DNA from: Bacillota bacterium
Lineage (GTDB): Bacteria > Bacillota > Clostridia > Peptostreptococcales > Anaerovoracaceae
Assembly (NCBI GenBank): GCA_022793975.1
Contig: JAAWDW010000024.1
Coordinates: forward strand, 1 to 21,330
Length of the DNA: 21,330 nt
Direction of reading: 5' to 3'
Shown here: positions 15,404-21,330 of the stretch, piece by piece
Position numbering within the stretch: the first letter of the stretch is position 1
Layout: the number at the start of each line of letters is the position of its first letter
Made by a program: the position numbers and the translations under genes
Notes under the pieces: model-generated
Told to the model about the DNA's origin: nothing
Databases searched by the model: none
Seen by the model: the letters and a program-made list of their open reading frames with translations, nothing else

Positions 15404-16072
15404 TTACTCCTTCTTTTCTGCTGCGTCGCAATTTTCACAGTCCTCTTCATCACAGAAGCTGCAGGCCCCGTCATCGTAATAGCTGCCGTCCTCATAGTCG
15501 CCGTATCCGCTGTATTTTCCTTCACGCTTCATCGCGCCCGCCGCCTTATCTTTTACAGCTTCATAGGCATCCGTGCTTTTTTCTTTTACAGTCTCATAAA
15601 TGTCCGCGCTCCTTACTTTTACTTCTTCGGCTATTTCGCTTCCTTTTTCAACCGCATATTCGGCGGCATCGCTTGCCATCGAACTTACATCGATAATACT
15701 GCCGTCTTCCTTTACCACTTCAACCTTGCATCTTGTTCCGAGTGCCGCAATTACTCCCGCAATCATAGCAAAAGGTGCGATTACGGCTCCTACTATACCC
15801 ACATTCAGCGGAAGATTGAGAATAAGCTCATCATTCTTTTTAATAAGTATCTTGGAAACATTGCCTTTCCTTACAATCTCTTTAAGTTTGTCTATAACTG
15901 CCGAAGTGCTGTCGGAAAACTTTCCTTTTCCCTTTGCATCGATAGTTTCTTCAATACTTATAATCGCATCCACAACACTGCCTCCCGCAGCTTCGAGAGC
16001 CTCTTTTGCTTCCTTATAACTCACTCCTGTTCTGTCCTTAACAAGTTCGATTTTTTCCAAAGTAATCTCCAT
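15404..16072 (-). CDS. DUF4342 protein with UBA-like N-terminus and Cys-rich acidic tail
   Basis: 222 residues. Residues 1-42 form a UBA/TS-N-like three-helix domain (LVKDRTGVSYKEAKEALEAAGG, as in EF-Ts). The DUF4342 part follows (about 55-125), with KILIKKNDELILNLPLNVGI and a hydrophobic, possibly membrane-associated stretch (IVGAVIAPFAMIAGVIAAL, 93-111). Residues about 130-185 are amphipathic repeats resembling LEA-type helices (YETVKEKSTDAYEAVKDKA). The tail is Gly/Tyr then acidic with four cysteines (CSFCDEEDCENC). GGGAGG lies seven bases before the ATG. It sits between recO and glyS with gaps of 18 and 10 bases, so it is made with them. Function unknown. Confidence 0.8.
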   Translation of the reverse strand: MEITLEKIELVKDRTGVSYKEAKEALEAAGGSVVDAIISIEETIDAKGKGKFSDSTSAVIDKLKEIVRKGNVSKILIKKNDELILNLPLNVGIVGAVIAPFAMIAGVIAALGTRCKVEVVKEDGSIIDVSSMASDAAEYAVEKGSEIAEEVKVRSADIYETVKEKSTDAYEAVKDKAAGAMKREGKYSGYGDYEDGSYYDDGACSFCDEEDCENCDAAEKKE

Positions 16073-16090
16073 AAACTTACCTCCCTGATT

Positions 16091-16849
16091 TTATTTTTGA
16101 TTATTAAAAAAGCTTTCGCTTTTAAGAGCGGCTATATCAAGATGATATTCGCCGTAGCTTTTAAGTATATTCCTCACCAGAGCCTGTGCATCTTCTTCAA
16201 GTCCTATTCTTTCAAGGCTTTTAAGCGAATTATTCAAAAAATACTTTAATATGCCTATTGTACCAAAATTCGCGTTAAAAATCAATGAAACATTGCTGTC
16301 CGCCTGCATTTTCTTTCGGCACGATTCACATACCGCCCCTCCGTCCTTTACACTGAAAGCAGAAAGTTCTTCTTTGCTCCCGCAGATAACGCACGAGCCG
16401 AGTTCAGGTGCATTTCCAAGAAGCGCAAGCGCCTTTATCTGATATGCGGAGACTAGTGTTTCATATCTTTTCTGTCTCACCGATAAAAGATCAAAAAATT
16501 CTATCAGAAGATCAAGCATTCTCGGCATAGGCTGTTCATCTGCCAGTATCTTATCTGTATATTCGAGCACATATGACGCACACATATATTTATCCACATC
16601 TTCGCCTATCCTGTAAAAGCTTTTTATCACTTCACCGCTGTTTATATTATAACTGTCTCTGTTCTTAAAAAGCTCGTAGCGTCCGAATGTAAAAGGACGC
16701 ATTGCAAGCGCCGCTTTGCTTCTGCCTTTCTCGCTTATACTGCTTCCCGCGCTTATTTTTCCGTATTTTCTTGAAAAAAGCAGTATCATACGCCTACCGC
16801 CTGCCGCTTTTATCTGGCGGAGTATGATACCTTCACTGTCAGTATACAT
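16091..16849 (-). CDS. recO: DNA repair protein RecO
   Basis: 252 residues. RecO loads RecA on SSB-coated single-stranded DNA with RecR. The N-terminal OB fold is seen in DSEGIILRQIKAAGGRRMILLFSRKYGKIS, followed by a helical domain and the four-cysteine zinc motif C153, C156, C174, C177 (CVICG and CESC), present in many Gram-positive RecO proteins. The ATG at 16849 (MYTDSEGI) is chosen over one 48 bases upstream because AAGGA precedes it at eight bases, the upstream part overlaps era out of frame, and RecO N-termini start here. It follows era by four bases, as is usual in Bacillota. Confidence 0.92.
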   Translation of the reverse strand: MYTDSEGIILRQIKAAGGRRMILLFSRKYGKISAGSSISEKGRSKAALAMRPFTFGRYELFKNRDSYNINSGEVIKSFYRIGEDVDKYMCASYVLEYTDKILADEQPMPRMLDLLIEFFDLLSVRQKRYETLVSAYQIKALALLGNAPELGSCVICGSKEELSAFSVKDGGAVCESCRKKMQADSNVSLIFNANFGTIGILKYFLNNSLKSLERIGLEEDAQALVRNILKSYGEYHLDIAALKSESFFNNQK

Positions 16850-16853
16850 AATA

Positions 16854-17738
16854 TTATTCCTTATATCCGAAATTTGACAGCGCAATATCGCTGTCACGCC
16901 AGTGCTCTTTTACCTTTACCCAGAGTTCGAGAAATACTTTTGTGCCGAGGAGACCCTCTATTTCTATTCTTGCATCTTTTCCTATGCCTTTGAGCTTCTT
17001 ACCGTCTTTTCCTATTATAATTCCTTTATGAGATTTTTTTTCGCAGTATATCACCGCACCTATCTTTGTGAGTTTCGGCGTTTCCTTGTATGTTTCAATC
17101 TCTACTGCTGCTCCATGAGGAATTTCTTCGTTTAAATAAAGCAGCAGCTTTTCTCTGATGATTTCGCTAACTATAAAGCGCTCAGGATGATCTGTCACCA
17201 TATCTGCCGGGAAATACATAGGACCGTCTTCCAGAAGCACCGTAATTGCGGAAACCAGCCTGTCCACATGTGTACCTTCGCGCGCCGATATACCGAATAT
17301 CTCCTTAAATATTCCCAATTTCTCGTATTCTTCGTAAATGCGTCTGAATTTATCCGGGCTGAGCGCGTCTATCTTATTTATAACGAGAATCTTCGGCGTG
17401 TCGGTATCTTTTACGAGATCAAGTATATATTTATCTCCCGGTCCCGATGCCAGCTCATCGTCCACAATGAGAACAAGGGCATCCACCTCTTTGAAAGTGT
17501 TTACGGCCGTATCTGTCATATATTCACCGAGTTTTGTTCTCGGCTTGTGAATACCTGGCGTGTCTATAAAGACTATCTGTACTTCATCTTCAGTATTGGT
17601 ATATATGCCGCGGATAATATTTCTCGTCGTCTGCGGCTTTGATGTCGTTATGGCTATTTTTTCTCCGAGTATGGAATTAAGAAGAGTGGATTTGCCCACA
17701 TTTGGTCTTCCTACTATGCTCACAAATCCCGATTTCAT
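16854..17738 (-). CDS. era: GTPase Era, 16S rRNA / 30S assembly factor
   Basis: 294 residues, normal length. G1 GRPNVGKS (10-17), G2 region TTSKPQTTRN (31-40), G3 DTPG (59-62), G4 NKID (121-124), G5 SAREG (151-155). The C-terminal KH domain carries GKDG (243-246), which binds the 3' end of 16S rRNA. The ATG overlaps the TGA of the YbeY-Cdd gene by four bases (ATGA); GGAGGG is nine bases upstream. YbeY next door acts on the same 16S 3' end, so the coupling makes functional sense. Confidence 0.97.
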   Translation of the reverse strand: MKSGFVSIVGRPNVGKSTLLNSILGEKIAITTSKPQTTRNIIRGIYTNTEDEVQIVFIDTPGIHKPRTKLGEYMTDTAVNTFKEVDALVLIVDDELASGPGDKYILDLVKDTDTPKILVINKIDALSPDKFRRIYEEYEKLGIFKEIFGISAREGTHVDRLVSAITVLLEDGPMYFPADMVTDHPERFIVSEIIREKLLLYLNEEIPHGAAVEIETYKETPKLTKIGAVIYCEKKSHKGIIIGKDGKKLKGIGKDARIEIEGLLGTKVFLELWVKVKEHWRDSDIALSNFGYKE

Positions 17739-18706
17739 AATTTAAATCCCTCCGGTAAAATTTCATTCATCGTATATGATTTTATATTTCCTTTTTCATC
17801 ATAGCTTATTATTTCAAAATCATCACCGCAAAATTCTCTCATAAACTGGCGGCAGATACCGCATGGCCAGGCACTTCCTGCTGATGAAACAACAGCAATT
17901 GCCTTAAACTCCCGTACTCCGCACGATACCGCCTTTACAAATGCGGTACGCTCAGCGCAAATGGTAGCACCAAATGATGAATTTTCAACATTTACTCCCG
18001 TGCAGACGAATCCGCTCTTTGTCAGAAGCGCCGCGCCGACATTAAATTTTGAAAAAGGCGCGTACGAGTGAATAAGCTGCTTTTCTGCAATCTTTATCAG
18101 CGCTTCCCGCATTTCTTTTCTGCTTTTTCCCGCAGCTTCAAGCGGTATAAAAACTCTTGCCTCTCTATATTCTCCGACGATCCCTGCATCTTCCGCGCCT
18201 CGCGTTAAATTAAGCTCCCGCATCACTATTTCTTCCTGAGCACGCATCACAGATTTTTCTTCCTCATCCATATGGTCATATCCGAGCAGATGAAAAACAC
18301 TGTGCACAAAGAGATATACTACTTCACGCTCATATGAATGTCCGTACTCTTCCGCCTGTCTTCTTGCCTGTGCTTCACATATTACTACATCGCCCAGTGG
18401 CAGATAATAGGCATCTTCCGCCCCTACCGCTTCAAGCACAAATTCATCCTGCTCTTCTTCGGTGCGCTGTGACATTTCGGCAAGCTCACCGGCCTCATAC
18501 ATAGGAAACGACAGCACATCGGTAACGCTGTCATTATCCCTGTACTCACTGTTCAGTCTCTTTATTTCTTCTTCACCGACAAAAGAAACACTTATTTCGG
18601 AGTATTTCGTTATACCTTCGTTTGCAAGACAAATCTCCGCAGCACAGCGCAGCTTGTCCTCCCATATATTTTTCAGCTTGCTTTCTTCATCAAATATCAA
18701 TCTCAT
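17735..18706 (-). CDS. Fused rRNA maturation RNase YbeY and cytidine deaminase
   Basis: 323 residues holding two normally separate enzymes. Residues 1-165 are YbeY with the zinc motif HSVFHLLGYDH (H135, H139, H145), an endoribonuclease for 16S 3' maturation. It has an extra acidic loop at about 70-100 between LSFPM and LGDVVI. Residues about 195-323 are a full-length cytidine deaminase: SYAPFSKFNVGAAL, zinc ligands C250, C282, C285 and catalytic E252 (CAERTAF, PCGICRQ), ending MNEILPEGF as in Bacillus Cdd. The linker is about 30 residues (165-195). In most relatives ybeY, dgkA and cdd are separate neighbours; no dgkA is here. Start and stop both overlap neighbours as ATGA. No stop or frame slip was seen between the halves. 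Confidence 0.95.
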   Translation of the reverse strand: MRLIFDEESKLKNIWEDKLRCAAEICLANEGITKYSEISVSFVGEEEIKRLNSEYRDNDSVTDVLSFPMYEAGELAEMSQRTEEEQDEFVLEAVGAEDAYYLPLGDVVICEAQARRQAEEYGHSYEREVVYLFVHSVFHLLGYDHMDEEEKSVMRAQEEIVMRELNLTRGAEDAGIVGEYREARVFIPLEAAGKSRKEMREALIKIAEKQLIHSYAPFSKFNVGAALLTKSGFVCTGVNVENSSFGATICAERTAFVKAVSCGVREFKAIAVVSSAGSAWPCGICRQFMREFCGDDFEIISYDEKGNIKSYTMNEILPEGFKL

Positions 18707-19656
18707 TCTTCAAGTGCCTCCGGATGTTCAGAATAATATTTATCATATGCATTAATTATTTTCTTAACAAGCTCATGTCTTACGACATCAACGTCTTTCA
18801 AATAGCAAAAATCTATGTCTTTTACAGGCTTGAGCGCATTCTGAGCCTCCACAAGCCCGGACTTCTTGCCACGCGGCAAATCTATCTGCGTTATGTCCCC
18901 GGTTATAACAGCTTTCGAGCCGAAACCGAGCCTTGTAAGAAACATTTTCATCTGTTCGCGCGTCGTATTCTGCGCTTCGTCGAGAATTATAAACGAATTG
19001 TCAAGCGTACGCCCTCTCATATATGCAAGCGGCACGACTTCTATTGTCTCTTTTTCTTTAAGGCGCAGTGCCGAATCGCGCCCCAGTATATCATAAAGCG
19101 CATCATAAAGAGGCCTGAGATACGGGTCAACCTTTTCCTGCAAATCTCCCGGCAAAAAACCGAGCCTCTCTCCTGCTTCTACCGCCGGACGGGCCAGTAT
19201 GATTTTTTCGACTTCCTTATTTTTATATGCATGCACCGCCATCGCAACGGCAAGATAAGTTTTTCCTGTTCCGGCAGGACCGATGCCGAACACTACGTCT
19301 TTTTTCCTTATGCTGTCCGCATATTTTTTCTGTCCTATTGTCTTCGCCTTTATGGGCTTTCCCATATGAGTAAAACACAGAATATCTTTGTTTATATCAC
19401 TTTCTCTGTATGATATTCCTTGTTCCGTGAGTCCGATAATATAATTTATCTTCTGTGTATCAAGCGTTTCGCCAGCATCGAGCACCTTTATAAGTTCTAT
19501 AAGCACTTTTTCCGCTGCCTGCGATTTTTGTCCGCTTACTATGAGTTCGCTTCCACGTTCTGTTATCTCCACACCGAAATGTTCCTCTATGAGCTTCATA
19601 TTGGCATCGAGATTACCGAACAGCAAAGCTCTGTCAAATTGACTGTTCACTACCAT
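18703..19656 (-). CDS. phoH: PhoH family ATPase (PhoH/YlaK-type, ybeY-linked)
   Basis: 317 residues. Walker A GPAGTGKT (126-133) and Walker B ILDEAQ (224-229) lie in a helicase superfamily 1-like ATPase core, with RPAVEAGERLGFLPG and the GDITQIDLP motif typical of PhoH. The N-terminal 90 residues include a KH-like part. PhoH beside YbeY is common; a role in RNA metabolism is proposed for the family but not settled. The start is the ATG at 19656 rather than the adjacent TTG, with AGGAG seven bases before; this overlaps yqfD by 23 bases. The stop overlaps the fusion gene start (ATGA). Confidence 0.93.
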   Translation of the reverse strand: MVVNSQFDRALLFGNLDANMKLIEEHFGVEITERGSELIVSGQKSQAAEKVLIELIKVLDAGETLDTQKINYIIGLTEQGISYRESDINKDILCFTHMGKPIKAKTIGQKKYADSIRKKDVVFGIGPAGTGKTYLAVAMAVHAYKNKEVEKIILARPAVEAGERLGFLPGDLQEKVDPYLRPLYDALYDILGRDSALRLKEKETIEVVPLAYMRGRTLDNSFIILDEAQNTTREQMKMFLTRLGFGSKAVITGDITQIDLPRGKKSGLVEAQNALKPVKDIDFCYLKDVDVVRHELVKKIINAYDKYYSEHPEALEE

Positions 19657-20731
19657 CAAAAGTCTCCTGATTTATCTCTGTCTGTATTTCTATTTCTCTT
19701 TCAATGCCTATCTCCTGAAGAGTTTCGATAAGCACCCTTACTTCTATTATATTTTCTTTTACATTAAAATTCAAATCTTTATTTGTTATCTGAGCCTTGC
19801 TTCCGACATTTTCTTTCATAAACTGCCTTATTTTCCTGTCCGATACCCTTTTTACAAAGTCATATTCACTTTCGCCGTCGTATACTGCGGCAGAAACGAT
19901 GTCATTTCCCGACAAACTATCGACGACATTCGGCAGTATCGAAAATTCGACATAATACGGTATATGCACTTTTACCGTACCTGACGCATGTACATACCTT
20001 GTAAGTTCACCCTGATCCCCTTTTGCGTAATTAGTGCTCTTATAAGGCACCGCTCCGCTTATTATTACATCTCCCGGCACTACATATTCACCGTCCTCTA
20101 CCGCACGTATACCTTCTCTTGGAATAACTTCTACTATGTATCCTTCTCTGTCGGCAACAATGTCGCATGGAGCATCTACCGTTTCTTTCTTCGGATTTTC
20201 TTCGCCTTCGACAATTGTTACTTCTGCAAGCGTACCTTTGTATGTAATTCCTACCCAACTTATTCCAGGAAGTTCTCTAAAAAGATGCAGTTTTACTTCA
20301 TTGGCCTCATCTTTTGTACTTAGCTTGCGTGAACCGACTTCAAAGCCGATATCCGAAAGTGCTGTTCTTACTTCTTCTTCCGTAAAATGCTCATATCCGT
20401 ATATACGTATTTCGCTTACAAAAAGACTTTGATAATATATAATTATCAAAAACAAGGAAAGACCGAGAAGCGCGGCCTTTCTCATTTTAAGCCCGTGAAT
20501 AAAAGGGAGCCAGCCTTCTTCCGAGCTTACGGTTATTCTGTATTTGCTTTTCGCAAGTTTTTTCAGTCGCGGATAATCCTCCGCACTTATTGACATAACG
20601 GCTTCTATATCGGATATAAATCTTATATTCTGCAGCACTATGCCTTTGGCAATACATTCCGTTATAAGCCTGTGAAGGCCGAATCCTTCTACTCTAATCT
20701 TCCTGCGATGTACCGTAAAAGCGAATCTCAT
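19634..20731 (-). CDS. yqfD: Sporulation protein YqfD
   Basis: 365 residues of the YqfD/SpoIV-associated family. One membrane segment is clear at about 86-104 (KAALLGLSLFLIIIYY), with an N-terminal cytoplasmic domain (RRKIRVEGFGLHRLITECIAKGI) and a large C-terminal domain with a POTRA-like start (VSEIRIYGYEHFTEEEVRTAL) that would lie outside. In Bacillus the yqfCD pair is expressed in the mother cell and needed for efficient sporulation. GAGGGGG lies seven bases before the ATG, inside the end of yqfC; the genes overlap by 38 bases. This and yqfC are the strongest signs that the organism sporulates. Confidence 0.9.
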   Translation of the reverse strand: MRFAFTVHRRKIRVEGFGLHRLITECIAKGIVLQNIRFISDIEAVMSISAEDYPRLKKLAKSKYRITVSSEEGWLPFIHGLKMRKAALLGLSLFLIIIYYQSLFVSEIRIYGYEHFTEEEVRTALSDIGFEVGSRKLSTKDEANEVKLHLFRELPGISWVGITYKGTLAEVTIVEGEENPKKETVDAPCDIVADREGYIVEVIPREGIRAVEDGEYVVPGDVIISGAVPYKSTNYAKGDQGELTRYVHASGTVKVHIPYYVEFSILPNVVDSLSGNDIVSAAVYDGESEYDFVKRVSDRKIRQFMKENVGSKAQITNKDLNFNVKENIIEVRVLIETLQEIGIEREIEIQTEINQETFDGSEQSI

Positions 20732-20951
20732 CGATTTCCCCCTCTATATACATTCTCTGATCTGCCAGTTCTCTGATCTCAAGGTTTCTGCCTGCAACAG
20801 CTGTAAAACGCTTCCCGCTGTTTATTATTATCTGATCTCCCGAAATAAGCACCACTTTTTGTATATTATCAAGCACCGCAGCATTTCCGCTGACAAGTAT
20901 CCTCGGCATTTTTACGGCAAAATCGAAAATAAATTCTTCTTTAAGACTCAT
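20694..20951 (-). CDS. yqfC: YabP/YqfC family sporulation protein
   Basis: 85 residues, normal length for the family. Typical features are the small beta-rich core MPRILVSGNAAVLDNIQKVV, the SGDQIIINSG turn and the C-terminal GEIDEIRFYG. GAGGTG lies six bases before the ATG. It is the first gene of the long unit after the yqeY terminator and overlaps yqfD. Confidence 0.9.
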   Translation of the reverse strand: MSLKEEFIFDFAVKMPRILVSGNAAVLDNIQKVVLISGDQIIINSGKRFTAVAGRNLEIRELADQRMYIEGEIDEIRFYGTSQED

Positions 20952-20986
20952 AGAATCACCTCTGAAATATCAATACGCCTCGAAAC

Positions 20987-21015
20987 ATTCTATGCTGCAT
21001 CATATAAAAAAACAA
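20987..21015 (-). promoter_or_regulatory. Possible promoter of the yqfC operon
   Basis: Minus strand TTGTTT, 17 bases, TAGAAT (-35 three of six, -10 five of six), 36 bases before the yqfC ATG. The -35 shares bases with the yqeY terminator T-tract. The overlapping CATAGAAT is close to a sigma-E -10 (CATACAAT), which would suit yqfC, but no sigma-E -35 was found. Confidence 0.35.
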
Positions 21016-21037
21016 CCTGAATGTTCATCAGGTTGTT
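21006..21037 (-). terminator. Rho-independent terminator after yqeY
   Basis: Perfect 10-base-pair stem AACAACCTGA / TCAGGTTGTT with a seven-base loop, followed on the minus strand by a run of seven T. It lies about 40 bases after the yqeY stop and separates it from yqfC. Confidence 0.92.
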
Positions 21038-21076
21038 CTGTAATCTCTATGTTATTGTTTTATTATGCTGTGATGA

Positions 21077-21330
21077 TTATGAGAGAAAGGCTTCCACAGC
21101 CTTTTTAACTTCTCCTCCGTCAGCAACACCTTTGACTTTGCCCATAACGGCTCCCATAAGCTTACCCATATTCTGCTTGCCGCCGTCTATTCCCATAGCT
21201 TCTGCAGTTTCCTTAACTATCTTTGCTATTTCATCTGCGGAAAGCTGCTGGGGAAGGTATGCCGTAAGTACTTCCATCTCAGCCCTATATGCATCTGCAA
21301 GATCTGTTCTTCCTGCTTTTTCAAAATCAG
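21077..21330 (-). CDS. yqeY: GatB/YqeY family protein, C-terminal part
   Basis: 84 codons of the 3' end; the gene runs off the right edge. The in-frame sequence upstream of the internal Met at 21277 continues to the edge (DFEKAGRTDLADAYRAE), so that Met is not the start. The block EMEVLTAYLPQQLS followed by NMGKLMGAVMGKVKG and a final EVKKAVEAFL is the YqeY signature, related to the tail domain of GatB. It usually follows rpsU in Bacillota. Function unsettled; tRNA-binding is proposed from the GatB link. Confidence 0.92.
   Translation of the reverse strand, partial: DFEKAGRTDLADAYRAEMEVLTAYLPQQLSADEIAKIVKETAEAMGIDGGKQNMGKLMGAVMGKVKGVADGGEVKKAVEAFLS

Noticed and set aside
15394..15525. 44-codon N-terminal extension of GlyS
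   Set aside because: It is a second frame of the DUF4342 tail. The family start at MSREVTMEK fits, with AAGGAG upstream.
16850..16897. 16-codon N-terminal extension of RecO
   Set aside because: It overlaps the end of era, and the ATG at 16849 has AAGGA at the right distance.

Overview
The window looks like a chromosomal segment of a Gram-positive, spore-forming member of the Clostridia (Bacillota). The grounds are the macrosynteny yqeY, yqfC, yqfD, phoH, ybeY, cdd, era, recO, glyS, ppdK, then dgt, dnaG, rpoD, trmK. Further support comes from the sporulation genes yqfC and yqfD, an alpha2-type glycyl-tRNA synthetase, an S-layer-homology (SLH) surface protein, GGAGG-type ribosome binding sites and frequent ATA/AGA codons. 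Nearly everything is on the minus strand; one Cys-rich gene is on the plus strand. No tRNA, rRNA, insertion sequence or CRISPR array was seen.

Right part (21330 down to 11833, minus strand): the end of yqeY with its terminator, then a tight unit yqfC-yqfD-phoH-[ybeY/cdd fusion]-era-recO-DUF4342-glyS-ppdK-like. Start and stop codons overlap or lie within about 20 bases at each junction. It combines sporulation, ribosome maturation (YbeY, Era), pyrimidine salvage (Cdd), recombination repair (RecO) and tRNA charging (GlyS). Two genes are odd: YbeY and cytidine deaminase are one protein, and the pyruvate phosphate dikinase homologue has lost its whole phosphohistidine swivel domain.

Middle (about 11800 to 4900): a less conserved block between ppdK and dgt. 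It holds a plus-strand protein with about 41 cysteines, a Cys/His tandem repeat tail and a promoter resembling mother-cell sporulation promoters. This is divergent from a secreted NAGPA-type glycosidase with three SLH domains. The space between them has three copies of one motif able to form two mutually exclusive hairpins. Then come an M16 zinc peptidase, dUTPase, a small catalase-fold protein in which the heme-site catalytic residues are replaced, and a 50-residue ORF coupled to it.

Left part (4900 to 1, minus strand): DUF47 (PhoU-like) and dgt with a promoter and a terminator, then the macromolecular synthesis cluster dnaG-rpoD-trmK (DNA primase, primary sigma factor, tRNA m1A22 methyltransferase, the last cut by the window edge).

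Family assignments come from reading motifs by eye. No database search was run.
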